From NCBI RefSeq assembly GCF_022565475.1, contig NZ_JAIUMR010000001.1, positions 186,001-250,000 of the forward strand: a stretch of DNA of 64,000 nt, in the 5' to 3' direction. Positions 42,686-53,384 of this stretch are shown one piece after another. A program made the translations under genes and the position numbers. The stretch is from Aliidiomarina sp. (lineage in GTDB: Bacteria; Pseudomonadota; Gammaproteobacteria; Enterobacterales; Alteromonadaceae). Numbering within the stretch: the stretch's first letter is position 1; the number at the start of each line of letters is the position of its first letter. A model generated the notes under the pieces. That model had not been told where the DNA came from. It saw only the letters and a list, made by a program, of their open reading frames with translations, and searched no databases.

Positions 42686-42773
42686 TTTATAAGGGGTTAG
42701 GCCTCCACATATCCCATGTTGCGACCCGGGCAAAACCCAAGCACCCCGCACTCATGTGTCGATATGTGTGTGT
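42686..42773 (-). promoter_or_regulatory. rpsB 5' leader (S2 autoregulatory leader)
   Basis: Minus strand GCGGGGTGC...GGGTCGCAACATGGGATATGTGGAGGCCTAACCCC resembles the gammaproteobacterial rpsB leader (E. coli ...GGGATACGTGGAGGCATAACCCC, recalled); GGGGT/AACCCC can pair. Confidence 0.75.
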
Positions 42774-43104
42774 TATTTAAGATAATTTCGCTTAATTTTC
42801 AGCATATTAGCTTACTAAAACCAACGAAACATTGGAGTTTACAAGCTTACATGCAGCATTAGCGGCGCGAATTATGCCACAGAACCAGCCACCGATGCAA
42901 TGTTTTCGGGGGCTTTCACTGTCGGTTATCGCCACCTTGGCGACATTCCTGTCGCTATCACGTTGGCATCAATAAAAAAACATATTTTCAAGGTAGAGCC
43001 ACGTCAATTCAACAACTTACAACAAGGCAAAAGTTTCTGGTAAACTAGTGACTCTTTCCTGCAGTAGACTATGCAAGACAAAACGACAAGCTTGGTGAAT
43101 TTGA

Positions 43105-43890
43105 ATGGCGATTAAGATAAAGACCCCAGAAGAAATTGAAAAAATGCGCGTTGCTGGCCAATTAGCAGCTGATGTGCTCGACATGATCACAGCGCATGTC
43201 AAAGCGGGTATCACCACGGACGAACTGAATACGATTTGTCACGATTACATCGTCGCTCATGATGCTTACCCAGCCCCGCTAAATTATCACGGTTTCCCGA
43301 AATCCATCTGCACGTCGGTCAACCATTGTGTTTGTCATGGTATTCCGAACGACAAGCCGTTAAAGGACGGTGACATTATTAATATCGACGTGACTGTGCG
43401 CAAAGACGGTTATCACGGTGACACCAGTAAGATGTTTATCGTTGGTGAAGGGTCAATTTTAGCCAAACGATTAGTCAAGGTGACACAAGAAGCGCTCTAC
43501 CGAGCCATTAAAATGGTCAAACCCGGTGTGCGACTCGGTGATATCGGTGCCGAAATACAGCAATACGGCGAAAGCTTTGGCTATTCCATTGTCCGCGAGT
43601 TTTGCGGTCATGGTATCGGTGACGAGTTTCATGAAGAGCCACAAGTCCTTCACTACGGCCGCAAAGGCACAGGTGAAACCTTGCAGGCAGGCATGTGCTT
43701 GACGATTGAGCCGATGATTAACGCTGGCAAGCGACAAACCAAGATTTTAAGCGACGGTTGGACTGTGCTCACTAAAGATCGCAGTCTCAGCGCACAGTGG
43801 GAGCACACGTTATTAGTCACTGACGATGGCGTTGAGGTACTCACGTTACGTGCTGATGAAGAATTACCAAGGGTCATTCGCCATTCATGA
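43105..43890 (+). CDS. map: Methionine aminopeptidase type I
   Basis: IKIKTPEEIEKMRVAGQLAADVL...HGIPNDKPLKDGDIINIDVTV...EFCGHGIGDEFHEEP. Confidence 0.97.
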   Translation: MAIKIKTPEEIEKMRVAGQLAADVLDMITAHVKAGITTDELNTICHDYIVAHDAYPAPLNYHGFPKSICTSVNHCVCHGIPNDKPLKDGDIINIDVTVRKDGYHGDTSKMFIVGEGSILAKRLVKVTQEALYRAIKMVKPGVRLGDIGAEIQQYGESFGYSIVREFCGHGIGDEFHEEPQVLHYGRKGTGETLQAGMCLTIEPMINAGKRQTKILSDGWTVLTKDRSLSAQWEHTLLVTDDGVEVLTLRADEELPRVIRHS

Positions 43891-46544
43891 GTTTCGTTCC
43901 GCAGTGGCCGGTGCATGCCCATGAAGCTGCAGACTGGCGTCAGCAGCTTCATGCGTTTGACGAATGGTCAAAAGAGCAATTTCTCCATGCTGATATCGAA
44001 TCACTCGTTGCTGCTCGTGCTGACTTTTTTGACCAACTACTCAAAGCGCTGTGGCAACGTTTTTCATTTGACGCTAACGCCTGCGCGTTGATCGCCGTCG
44101 GAGGCTATGGCCGCGGTGTTCTGCATCCGCACTCGGATATCGATCTTTTATTCCTTGTTCATGAGGACATCAAGCCCGACCTGCAAGAGCAAATCTCTCG
44201 ATTTATCACCCTGCTTTGGGACTTACGTATTCAAATTGGTCATTCGGTGCGCTCTCTCGACGAGTGCTTTTCACATGCAGCCGACGATATCACCATTGCC
44301 ACAAGTTTAATCGAACATCGATTACTCGCTGGTAGCCCAGTTTTAACTGAACAGCTCGAGTTGCGACTTCATCATGATTTTCCATGGTCAAGTCGTGATT
44401 TTTATCAAGCAAAAAAAGCGGAACAGGTAGAGCGCCACCTGCATTACCACGGTACCGCTTATAATCTTGAGCCCAATATCAAAGCTTCACCGGGCGGATT
44501 GCGTGACATTCAAACCATTAGCTGGATCGCCAAACAGCATTTCAATACGCAGAATGACGAGAGCTTAGTTGAGTTTAACTTCATCACTGCCGAAGAATTT
44601 ATCGAATTAAAAGAATGCACTGAATTTCTCTGGCGTATTCGGTTTGCCTTGCATCTTGTTGCTGGGAAAAGCGAAGATCGGCTGCTTTTTGATTTTCAGC
44701 CGGATGTCGCACAAATGCTCGGCTACGCGCATAACGAACAAGGTGAGAATTTTTCCGTAAAACATGCCGTCGAACGCATGATGAAAGACTTCTTCAAAGT
44801 GGTTTTGCGCGTTGGCGAACTCAACCGAATGCTCTTACAGTTCTTTGAGCAAGCCATATTAGGGCCGATGACGCTCGCGCAACCGACCGCACTCAGTGCC
44901 GACTTTGCTTATTTGCCGCTTGAATCGAAGACACACGATTCGTCATCAGTACGCTGGCAAATCGTTGCTCGCCATGACGATGCTTTTCAACAGCCCCAGC
45001 GCATACTCGACTTTTTCTTGCTCATTGCCGAACATCCGCAAATTACCAGTGTTCATTCGCATACCATTCGATTGTTACGCAACGCACGGCGGGAACTCGA
45101 CGGCTATCTCATTGAACATGAGCACTGCCGGCAACGCTTTATGCAGTTGATCGAACATCCAAATAGTTTTGCCTACGCCTTTGAGCTGATGCATCGTTAC
45201 GGCATCATGGCCCGTTATCTTCCTGCTTGGGATCAGATCGTCGGACAAATGCAATTTGATTTGTTTCACGCATACACCGTCGATGAACACACCTTTCGAT
45301 TGGTGCGTAACTTGTACAAATTAAGTCATCAAGATAGTGAAGAGTTTCCTTTAGCAAGCAGCTTAATTGACGCCATGGAACATCCGGAATGGCTCTATCT
45401 AGCTGGTATCTTCCATGATATCGCCAAAGGTCGTGGCGGCGACCACTCGCAACTTGGTGCCGAAGACGCTCGCCAGTTTGGCCAGCAACATCAGTTAAAT
45501 GATCACGCCACCGATTTGATTGCATGGCTAGTCGAACAACATCTCTTGATGTCGGTTACCGCGCAAAAACGAGATATCTATGACCCTGAAGTGATTGCAA
45601 CGTTTGCCAAGGCCTGTGCCAGCCAAGAACGACTCGATTACCTGTATTGCTTAACCGTCGCAGATATTCGCGCGACAAATTCCAACCTTTGGAATAATTG
45701 GAAAGGCACGCTTTTAGAGGAACTCTATCGAGCGACCACTGAGTTACTCCAACAAAAAGATCAGAAGACCTTTGATGTGCGTCAGCGTGTGCAAAACAAC
45801 CGTCAGCTCGCGATGGGGTTACTCCTAAGTGCTGGCTTCAGTGTCGCCGATATAAACCAATTATGGGGTCGTTTCACCGCCGACTACTTTTTCCGCCATA
45901 CGCCCGAGCAAATCGCTTGGCACTCACAAAACATCATGCACGTGCAAGAGCATCAGCTGCCGTTGGTTTTGATTGGCGATGAAAACAACACGGGAACGAC
46001 TGAACTCTTTATTTATCATCACGAAGAGAGCCACCTCTTCGCAAAAGTTGCTGCCGTCCTTGATAGTGAGCAACTGAGTATTCATGATGCGCAGATTCTG
46101 AATACGCGCGATGGTTACGTCATGGACACCTTCATCGTATTGCAGCGTGATGGTTTGCCTTTGTCGGAAGCACGCCGGATTGAAGAGCTCCATCAACACC
46201 TGCACGACGTGCTTCGAAAACGAAGAAAAGTGCCCAGCACGCAGCGCACTTTGTCTCGCCGCCTGCGTAACTTCGATGTGCGGACAAGCGTGAAATTTAT
46301 CAATTTGAAGAATGCGCGACGCACCACGTTCGAGTTAATTGCACTTGATCGGCCGGGACTCATTGCGCGCATTGCGCATGTTTTCCAAGAGCTGAACATT
46401 AATCTTGTTGCCGCAAAAATAACCACCGTTGGCGAACAAGCTGAAGATCTTTTTATCGTTGCGTCGAATCAACAACAAGCCTTGACAGAATTCGAGCGCA
46501 ACACGTTAAAAAAGGCTATTATTGCCGCTCTTGAACAAAATTGA
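43887..46544 (+). CDS. glnD: Bifunctional uridylyltransferase/uridylyl-removing enzyme GlnD
   Basis: VGGYGRGVLHPHSDIDLLFL; HD domain FHDIAKGRGGDHS; C-terminal ACT domains. Confidence 0.97.
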   Translation: MSFVPQWPVHAHEAADWRQQLHAFDEWSKEQFLHADIESLVAARADFFDQLLKALWQRFSFDANACALIAVGGYGRGVLHPHSDIDLLFLVHEDIKPDLQEQISRFITLLWDLRIQIGHSVRSLDECFSHAADDITIATSLIEHRLLAGSPVLTEQLELRLHHDFPWSSRDFYQAKKAEQVERHLHYHGTAYNLEPNIKASPGGLRDIQTISWIAKQHFNTQNDESLVEFNFITAEEFIELKECTEFLWRIRFALHLVAGKSEDRLLFDFQPDVAQMLGYAHNEQGENFSVKHAVERMMKDFFKVVLRVGELNRMLLQFFEQAILGPMTLAQPTALSADFAYLPLESKTHDSSSVRWQIVARHDDAFQQPQRILDFFLLIAEHPQITSVHSHTIRLLRNARRELDGYLIEHEHCRQRFMQLIEHPNSFAYAFELMHRYGIMARYLPAWDQIVGQMQFDLFHAYTVDEHTFRLVRNLYKLSHQDSEEFPLASSLIDAMEHPEWLYLAGIFHDIAKGRGGDHSQLGAEDARQFGQQHQLNDHATDLIAWLVEQHLLMSVTAQKRDIYDPEVIATFAKACASQERLDYLYCLTVADIRATNSNLWNNWKGTLLEELYRATTELLQQKDQKTFDVRQRVQNNRQLAMGLLLSAGFSVADINQLWGRFTADYFFRHTPEQIAWHSQNIMHVQEHQLPLVLIGDENNTGTTELFIYHHEESHLFAKVAAVLDSEQLSIHDAQILNTRDGYVMDTFIVLQRDGLPLSEARRIEELHQHLHDVLRKRRKVPSTQRTLSRRLRNFDVRTSVKFINLKNARRTTFELIALDRPGLIARIAHVFQELNINLVAAKITTVGEQAEDLFIVASNQQQALTEFERNTLKKAIIAALEQN

Positions 46545-46569
46545 ATAGATAGAAACTGGAAGGTCCAAC

Positions 46570-47394
46570 ATGAGTGCACTACAACAGGTTATTGAGCAAG
46601 CTTTTGAAAACCGTCAAGAACTAAGTCCGAGTTCGGCACCGACTGACGTTCGTGCGGCGGTCGCTGAAGTGCTTGCGCGCTTAGACAACGGCAGTCTCCG
46701 CGTCGCCGAGAAAATTGATGGCGCTTGGGTTGTGCATGAATGGGTGAAAAAAGCCGTTCTGTTATCGTTTCGTCTCAATGACAACGTCTTGATGGCCGGC
46801 GGTGAAACCAATTTTTATGACAAGGTCCCAAGTAAATATGCCGACTATAGTGCTGCCGATTTCGCTCGCGATGGCGTGCGTATTGTGCCACCAGCCATGG
46901 TGCGTCGCGGCGCATTTGTTGGCAAAAATGTCGTCGTGATGCCGTCCTACGTGAACATTGGTGCCTTTGTTGACAGCGGTTCCATGATCGACACCTGGGC
47001 GACTGTTGGTTCTTGTGCGCAGATTGGTAAAAACGTGCATTTATCCGGTGGCGTCGGCATTGGCGGTGTTCTCGAGCCACTGCAAGCGAACCCAACCATC
47101 ATTGAAGATAATTGTTTTATCGGCGCCCGTTCTGAAATCGTTGAAGGCGTGATTGTTGAAGAAGGCGCGGTTATTTCAATGGGCGTCTATATCGGTCAAA
47201 GCACGCGTATTTTCGATCGGGAAAGCGGCGAAGTCCATTATGGTCGAGTACCGGCAGGTTCGGTCGTTGTGCCAGGTTCATTACCAGCAAAAGACGGTAC
47301 ACATTCACTCTATGCGGCCATTATCGTGAAAAAAGTGGACGCCAAAACACGGGCGAAAGTTGGCATTAACGAACTGCTTCGTAGCGCTGAATAA
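46570..47394 (+). CDS. dapD: 2,3,4,5-tetrahydropyridine-2,6-dicarboxylate N-succinyltransferase
   Basis: [10 protein letters not shown]...[44 protein letters not shown]. Confidence 0.97.
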   Translation: MSALQQVIEQAFENRQELSPSSAPTDVRAAVAEVLARLDNGSLRVAEKIDGAWVVHEWVKKAVLLSFRLNDNVLMAGGETNFYDKVPSKYADYSAADFARDGVRIVPPAMVRRGAFVGKNVVVMPSYVNIGAFVDSGSMIDTWATVGSCAQIGKNVHLSGGVGIGGVLEPLQANPTIIEDNCFIGARSEIVEGVIVEEGAVISMGVYIGQSTRIFDRESGEVHYGRVPAGSVVVPGSLPAKDGTHSLYAAIIVKKVDAKTRAKVGINELLRSAE

Positions 47395-47410
47395 CGCCTT
47401 TGCATTGCCT

Positions 47411-47440
47411 AAAAAGCCAGCAACCCTGCTGGCTTTTTTT
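47411..47440. terminator. Bidirectional terminator between dapD and truC
   Basis: AAAAAGCCAGCAaccCTGCTGGCTTTTTTT between convergent genes. Confidence 0.92.
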
Positions 47441-47444
47441 GTTG

Positions 47445-48227
47445 CTAAACGTCGTTCTGCTGAAACGGCCACTTAAAACACTCAGGCACCGGAACCTCAA
47501 GCGAAACCTGTTCGTTATTCAAAGGGTGAGGGAAGCTGAGGTGTGTTGCCGCCAACAAAAGCCGACGAATACCAAAATGCTCGCGAAAGAATTTATTCTG
47601 GCGACCATCGCCATGATTGGTGTCACCAATAATCGGATGGCGTAAATGTGCTAGATGTCGACGCAGCTGATGTTTACGACCGGTTTTCGGAGATAACTGT
47701 AGCAATGAATAGCGGCTTGTCGCATGTTTTTTGCTGACTGCAAACGGCAACTCAATCTGATCCAAACAGAGGTAATCGGTGATCGCTTCCTGCGCAGCCT
47801 TATCTGGATCTGCGAGTTTGTCGGCAATTTTATCGAGCTCTTCTTTCAGCGGATAGTCTATGCGACCATGCCCTTGCACATAACCACGAACGACCGCATG
47901 GTAGACCTTATTCACTTTTTTTGCGGTGAATAAGTCACCCATCAAAGTTGCAATTTCGGCACTTAAAGCGAATACCATGAGTCCCGATGTCGGTCGATCT
48001 AAGCGATGAACGGGGAAAACGTGCTGGCCAATTTGGTCGCGCAGCAGCTGCATGGCGAACCACTTTTCCCGGCGCGCTAACGCGGTTCTGTGCACCAGCA
48101 ATCCCGCTGGCTTATCAATCACAACGATCGCATCGTCTTGATAAACGATATTTAATTCAGGTCGTTCTTGTCCGTTGACCGGGTCGACCCACTGTTGCGT
48201 GAGCATCAAACCTTTAGTGTCGAGCAT
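47445..48227 (-). CDS. truC: tRNA pseudouridine synthase TruC-like (RluA family)
   Basis: VVIDKPAGLLVHRT...FPVHRLDRPTSGLMVFAL...RKHQLRRHLAHLRHPIIGDTNHGDGRQN. Confidence 0.9.
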   Translation of the reverse strand: MLDTKGLMLTQQWVDPVNGQERPELNIVYQDDAIVVIDKPAGLLVHRTALARREKWFAMQLLRDQIGQHVFPVHRLDRPTSGLMVFALSAEIATLMGDLFTAKKVNKVYHAVVRGYVQGHGRIDYPLKEELDKIADKLADPDKAAQEAITDYLCLDQIELPFAVSKKHATSRYSLLQLSPKTGRKHQLRRHLAHLRHPIIGDTNHGDGRQNKFFREHFGIRRLLLAATHLSFPHPLNNEQVSLEVPVPECFKWPFQQNDV

Positions 48228-48561
48228 GATGACCATCCAACAATTCGTCGAGCGCTTTTAACTGCAGAATCACTTGCCGATAATCGCGTAAACTTCCGCG
48301 CCACACTTCAATCGCCATCGGGCTTATGGCAATTGCATTCGGCAGCGCTTGGCGTTGTTCGATCATTGTCTGCAACGTTGGAATCAGCACAAACTGCAAC
48401 CATTGGTGAAAATCAAGGGTGTCACTGGCAAACGGTTGGCTGCTCTGCAGCGCGCTCGGCGCCGGCGGTTCACTTTGCCAAAGTTGCAGTGATTTCAATT
48501 CGTTCTCAAGCGCGTCGAGAATGGTCAGTGTTTGCTGAGCGATACTTAGCGGTTTTGTCAT
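48214..48561 (-). CDS. YqcC family protein
   Basis: Small protein with DFHQWLQFVLIPTLQTMIEQ and partner position with truC; start chosen at 48561 (MTKPLS). Confidence 0.8.
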   Translation of the reverse strand: MTKPLSIAQQTLTILDALENELKSLQLWQSEPPAPSALQSSQPFASDTLDFHQWLQFVLIPTLQTMIEQRQALPNAIAISPMAIEVWRGSLRDYRQVILQLKALDELLDGHHARH

Positions 48562-48637
48562 TGCTTTGATTGTACCTAAATGCCGAGGGCGGTATGATAA
48601 CCGCAAAGAATTAAAGACCATACTATAACGGAAAACC

Positions 48638-49732
48638 ATGCAGTCAATCGACACCCTCAGTGATTTTCTTACCGTCGCCGGCTCCGGTCATGCGGCGACG
48701 ACTGGCTATCGAGTTTACGATTTGAGTCGACGCGTACAGCCGATCGACAGGCACGAATTCGCTCGCATTGAACGTGGCGAAACCCCGTTTCCCTACCCGC
48801 GGCAACAACAAGCATTTCTTGGTGTGGTCTTTTGGAATACAACGCGCGCAGATGACCCGTACATTTGGTTTATTCGTTTACCGCTCGACGAACGCGGTCT
48901 CTTTCAACATGCGGCAAGACAGCACTTTCTGAGTATCGTAGTCGCCGCCCTCGAAAGCGAAACAAGCCAGCACAGTGCTCAAGAACAGGAAAAAATTCTC
49001 GCCCAGAACCCCTATATCTTTACACCTGACGAAGCGCGTCGGGCTGCATTTCATGCGCAAGTGAGTCGTGACTTAAACCACCCACCCTCGATTTATTTTG
49101 AAGATGCTGAGGCCTGGTTAAGTGAACAAGGGCGTCATAACAATAGCGAAAAAGCTTGGCAAAATATTGGTATCCAAGGCATTCACGATGTCAGTTGCCG
49201 ACGTTTGAACTCCCCTGCCATCATCAACACCCTAAAGCACGATTTCAAAGATTGGCCAGAACCGTTGCAAAACGCCGTCGTCGAGGCCATTGAACATCAA
49301 CAAATTCCTGAGGCTTTGGCACAACACTGGCGCGACGAACTCGCCTCACATCTGCAGTCGAACAAGCTGAACACCGACGTAATTCTCAGTCGCTTGCGTT
49401 TGTTATCGTCGTTCAGTCATCAGGACACGACACAAAAAGTCGTTCAGCAGTTACTGCAAAAACTGCCGAATCAAGAGCCCGATCGTCAGGATATTCTTCT
49501 CGCTTTAGGCGCGCGCTGCTGGTCTGCATTGGCCAATACGGCAAACATAAACGCTTATTTCACCGCGTTAGCGGCGGAGTCCGAAGCTGTCTTTGTCGGT
49601 ATTTTTCGCGACTTAGTAATGTTGCCTGAATTACGCGGGCTGATACTCAATTTGTTCCGTCAACCGAATTTGGCTCCAGAACTACAACTGGCCTTTCAGC
49701 AACTCGCGAATCGTACGCGGAGCCAAGCATGA
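48638..49732 (+). CDS. DUF3549 family protein
   Basis: Complete ORF; TLSDFLTVAGSGHAATTGYRVYDLSRRVQPI. Confidence 0.78.
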   Translation: MQSIDTLSDFLTVAGSGHAATTGYRVYDLSRRVQPIDRHEFARIERGETPFPYPRQQQAFLGVVFWNTTRADDPYIWFIRLPLDERGLFQHAARQHFLSIVVAALESETSQHSAQEQEKILAQNPYIFTPDEARRAAFHAQVSRDLNHPPSIYFEDAEAWLSEQGRHNNSEKAWQNIGIQGIHDVSCRRLNSPAIINTLKHDFKDWPEPLQNAVVEAIEHQQIPEALAQHWRDELASHLQSNKLNTDVILSRLRLLSSFSHQDTTQKVVQQLLQKLPNQEPDRQDILLALGARCWSALANTANINAYFTALAAESEAVFVGIFRDLVMLPELRGLILNLFRQPNLAPELQLAFQQLANRTRSQA

Positions 49733-50286
49733 GCGCCGGTCTGCTCGATGCCTTAGCCTTACTTGGCTTATTTCTGCTTGGCTATTTATTTTGGCAGTGG
49801 CGATTACAGGAAGAGCAAGCACGCCGTCACGCCGAGCAAGTCTGCGAGAAAAACAATGTTCAATTTCTTGATATTGCCCGCAGCAGTGGCCGTTTGGCTT
49901 TAAAACCTAAGCTTGGCTGGCAGGCTCGCTTTACCTTCGGCTTTAGTAGCGATAGCAAGTCTCGCTATGAAGGTGAAATCGTGCTCATTAACCTTTATTT
50001 AAAACAAGCGTTGTTACCACCGTTTCGTTTTCACGCAGAAGTTGACAATGACATCGTCGAAGCGGAACCCGTCGCCACTGCTGCTAGCGAGCCAGCGACG
50101 ACGTCTGAACCCGAACCAAAATCGACGGCCAGTAACTACAATGTCAGCTATGGTGATGCAACCGCGCGAGTGAAACAAAGAAGTTCTGCTCACCAAGTGC
50201 CAGCGCCGACTCACGCCACGCATCGACACGATGAACTTGACGATGTGGTCGACGCTATTTTTCCTGACGACTTTCCGCTGCAGTAG
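49729..50286 (+). CDS. DUF3301 family protein
   Basis: One N-terminal TM helix, FLLGYLFWQWRLQEEQARRHAEQVCEKNNVQFLD; ATGA overlap with DUF3549 gene. Confidence 0.78.
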   Translation: MSAGLLDALALLGLFLLGYLFWQWRLQEEQARRHAEQVCEKNNVQFLDIARSSGRLALKPKLGWQARFTFGFSSDSKSRYEGEIVLINLYLKQALLPPFRFHAEVDNDIVEAEPVATAASEPATTSEPEPKSTASNYNVSYGDATARVKQRSSAHQVPAPTHATHRHDELDDVVDAIFPDDFPLQ

Positions 50287-50318
50287 CGCCTGAATAGCAC
50301 AGCGCAACGGCCGCGTTG

Positions 50319-51686
50319 TTACTCTAGAAAACCTTGATGTAAGGTTTGTAGAACGCCGGCCGCATCGGCTTCGCGCACCAAAAAACATAAGTTATTTGGA
50401 CTTGCGCCTTGACTGATCATGCGAATATTACTGTCGGCAATGCAGGAAAAAATACGACTGGCAACTTTCGGCGTATTTGATAGCTGATGGCCAATGACAG
50501 CAATCAAGGCTAAATTGTCTTCCACTGTTACTTCGCACAAAGCTTCTAACTCACCCATTAACGCAGGCGTTACCAATCGCTTGCCAGAAGAATGTGAACC
50601 GGTAGAGTCGAGCGTTAAGGCAACCGAAACTTCTGAGGTGGTAATCAAATCGACCGAGATACGGTGCCGAGCAAGGATGGCAAAAAGTTCGGCTAAAAAG
50701 CCGCGAGCATGCAGCATATTCAAGCTGCGCACCGTCAAGAGAACCTGTCCACGGCGCACGCTGAGCGCTCGGCAAACGGGCCGTTCCGTGGTTTGATGGC
50801 GAATCCAAGTACCTGCTTTCTCGGGTTCCCGACTGCAACCAACAAACACTGGAATCTGCGCGCGTTGCGCTGGCAATAGCGTTGCTGGATGCAAAATTTT
50901 AGCGCCAAACGTTGCCATTTCCGCGGCTTCAGCGAACGTAATTTCGGTAATCGGTCGCGCCGTTGGAACTTGCCGCGGGTCACAGGTGTAGATTCCATCC
51001 ACATCGGTCCAAATCTGCAACGCATGGGCGTCGAGCGCTTCAGCAAATAGCGCGGCGCTATAATCCGAGCCACCACGCCCCAGCGTCGTCGTTCGACCAG
51101 CTGCATCAGCACCGATAAAGCCTTGGGTGACGACACAATAGTTATTCAGTAAATCACTTAGGTGCTCATTAACCAGCATACCAATCCGTTTTGGCCGCGG
51201 CTCTGCATGACCGAAATGGCTATCCGTTCGAATGACGTCACACGCGTTAAAGTCCCGCGCTGTGCAACCACGTTGACGTAGCACTTCTGCTAACAACAAC
51301 GACGAGCAGCGTTCACCCAGTGCCAACAACTCATCTTGCTGCGCTTCGGTTTGCTGTTCAGCTAATTGTTGACTTAATTGAGCCATGTTAACGAGGTAGT
51401 CACGAACCTGAGCTGCCACTTCAGGTGCCGGTTCAAGCTTCGCCTGTATCGCATGCTGAATTTGCATAATCTCGCTGAGCAACTGCGCTCGTGCACTTTC
51501 ATCGACAACTCCGGCAGCAAGCTCGGCAAGACGATTGGTGACCCCAGCGGCAGCACTCACGACAACTAAACGAATGGAAGGGTTTTCTTGAATAATATCA
51601 GCACAGCGTTGCAGCGCCTCAAAATTCGCGACCGACGTGCCACCAAATTTGGCGACGATGATGGGGAAATTAGAATGTAATTGCAT
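50319..51686 (-). CDS. lysC: Aspartate kinase (LysC/AKIII type)
   Basis: IVAKFGGTSVANFEAL...TTTLGRGGSDYSAAL plus ACT region; downstream of a lysine riboswitch. Confidence 0.94.
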   Translation of the reverse strand: MQLHSNFPIIVAKFGGTSVANFEALQRCADIIQENPSIRLVVVSAAAGVTNRLAELAAGVVDESARAQLLSEIMQIQHAIQAKLEPAPEVAAQVRDYLVNMAQLSQQLAEQQTEAQQDELLALGERCSSLLLAEVLRQRGCTARDFNACDVIRTDSHFGHAEPRPKRIGMLVNEHLSDLLNNYCVVTQGFIGADAAGRTTTLGRGGSDYSAALFAEALDAHALQIWTDVDGIYTCDPRQVPTARPITEITFAEAAEMATFGAKILHPATLLPAQRAQIPVFVGCSREPEKAGTWIRHQTTERPVCRALSVRRGQVLLTVRSLNMLHARGFLAELFAILARHRISVDLITTSEVSVALTLDSTGSHSSGKRLVTPALMGELEALCEVTVEDNLALIAVIGHQLSNTPKVASRIFSCIADSNIRMISQGASPNNLCFLVREADAAGVLQTLHQGFLE

Positions 51687-51760
51687 GCGCTCCGAACCTT
51701 AGATTTGTTCGCAGAGCTTAGGAACGAGGATACCCTACCATTTGGCGAGTTAAATTTCGC

Positions 51761-51951
51761 TCCAGAAGCTCTCCACCATAAACAACGATAGTATATTCAC
51801 TATCTGGTGACAGCCTGAGGGATTCAGCCCCCATGACCGATTATTGTGTTCCCGTGCTGCACAATAACCTCGGCATTACTCCCCCTCAAATAGCTTCTTG
51901 GTGTCAACGGGACACTCCGCTCTTCTACCTGGGTAATGCACCTCTTCTGGT
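51761..51951 (-). ncRNA. Lysine riboswitch (L box)
   Basis: Minus strand ACCAGAAGAGGTGCATTACCCAGGTAGAAGAGCGGAGT...TTTGAGGGGGAGTAATGCCGAGG...GGGGGCTGAATCCCTCAGGCTGTCACCAGA...GGTGGAGAGCTTCTGGA; P1 pairs CCAGAAG with CTTCTGG. Confidence 0.96.
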
Positions 51952-52023
51952 ATTTCGCTAACGTGTTAGCGAAAGAGCGCAGATTTGACCTAAATTTGCG
52001 CCAAAAGTCAACACAACCCGCAA

Positions 52024-52674
52024 TTAATCGTCGTGTAAGGCTTCGTCGTCGCGCGCTAAGAACATCAGTTGCCCGGTAATTTCACCGACCGTCACGTCAC
52101 GTAAAAAATGGAAACCACGTTGAGCGAAGAAACGAGCATACTCAGGGCGAGTCGCCAACACCGCGATACCTGTCGATTCGCGATCCTGACTGAGCACATC
52201 TCGCGCTGCATGAATCAACAAATCACCTAACCCTTGCTGACGATAGCGCTCATGGACTGCAATAAACGTCAACATGTGGTAATTCGACACGGGCATGGCG
52301 TCGTCGATGAGCCGTTCCTTCTCCAGCATTTGCCGCGTGCTAACAAAACCCGCGGTGAGTAACATCCGCAGTCGCCAATGCCAGAAGCGCTCAGGCGTAA
52401 ACGCCTGACCTTGACGGGTAATACAGACGACCCCTTCAAGCGTGTCACCGGCAAACAAACCAATCATCGGCTGTTGATGCTGATAAAAGGCATTGAGCTC
52501 CTCACGAATCGCAGCGCGTAGACGTTGCTCATACCCTTCTTTATCGGCTTTAAAGATCACTTGAAAGGTCGGATCATCGAGGTAAGCTTTGAGCAACAGG
52601 GACGCTGCAGGCGCTAAGTCATTGTCACTCAAGTACACCAAGTTACTTTCTAATTCGCGTTCGGCGGCTTGCAT
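52024..52674 (-). CDS. GNAT-family N-acetyltransferase
   Basis: FIAVHERYRQQGLGDLLIHAARD acetyl-CoA loop. Confidence 0.85.
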   Translation of the reverse strand: MQAAERELESNLVYLSDNDLAPAASLLLKAYLDDPTFQVIFKADKEGYEQRLRAAIREELNAFYQHQQPMIGLFAGDTLEGVVCITRQGQAFTPERFWHWRLRMLLTAGFVSTRQMLEKERLIDDAMPVSNYHMLTFIAVHERYRQQGLGDLLIHAARDVLSQDRESTGIAVLATRPEYARFFAQRGFHFLRDVTVGEITGQLMFLARDDEALHDD

Positions 52675-52770
52675 GTAATCGTCTCAAAATCGGGGAACCA
52701 GTGGTCACTTTAAAACAAATGCCAACGGCTTGTCGATAACAATGCATTAACAATTTTGTGTGGCTTTCGC

Positions 52771-53325
52771 TCACTCGCCTTGATCCACAATCGGCTCAAG
52801 CCGCTCTAAAAACATCTCCATATCCCCAGCTAAAATGGCATGTTGCTCCTTGCCAACGTACTCAAGACCGACCGCTCCCGTCTCATTATTGACCGTAAGA
52901 AGAAGATCATCTTCATCCGTTAAGCCAATAAATAACGTAATGGGTTGCCGTAGTCGCTGTTTCATCAGCACGTGGCCAATGAGATTTTGTTGCAAGCGCT
53001 CTCCATCTTCAGGATGCATAACCTGCAGCAAAACCAGAAATTGGTCACGAAAGCGAACCATGAGGTCACCCGCATAAAACGAGTTAAAAAAACCCTGAAC
53101 CGAGGCTTGAATTGGCATTTCCAAACCTTTTTCAACGCCACTAAAGTCTAGTGCCGGTGTTTGTTCGACCGCTTGCCAGGCAATTTCACCGGATTTCGGT
53201 TTACCGCGGTAACACGGCGCATCCCAATTGGAAAGATACTCTGTGCGCGGCAATGTTCCGGCCGCTTCGTAGGCTTGCTGATAGCGTTGATGAAGCGTTT
53301 GCATTGCTTGATAAATCGACTGCAT
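52771..53325 (-). CDS. syd: SecY-interacting protein Syd
   Basis: YLSNWDAPCYRGKPKSGEIAWQAVEQ...; next to queF as in other gammaproteobacteria. Confidence 0.9.
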   Translation of the reverse strand: MQSIYQAMQTLHQRYQQAYEAAGTLPRTEYLSNWDAPCYRGKPKSGEIAWQAVEQTPALDFSGVEKGLEMPIQASVQGFFNSFYAGDLMVRFRDQFLVLLQVMHPEDGERLQQNLIGHVLMKQRLRQPITLFIGLTDEDDLLLTVNNETGAVGLEYVGKEQHAILAGDMEMFLERLEPIVDQGE

Positions 53326-53384
53326 CTGGTCTCTTCCCTCAGAAATTCATACAATAGACGCATTCTACGCAGAGGACTCCGGAA

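Noticed and set aside
48168-48569. 133-aa plus-strand ORF over yqcC
   Set aside because: Antisense to yqcC/truC; no coding signature or RBS support.
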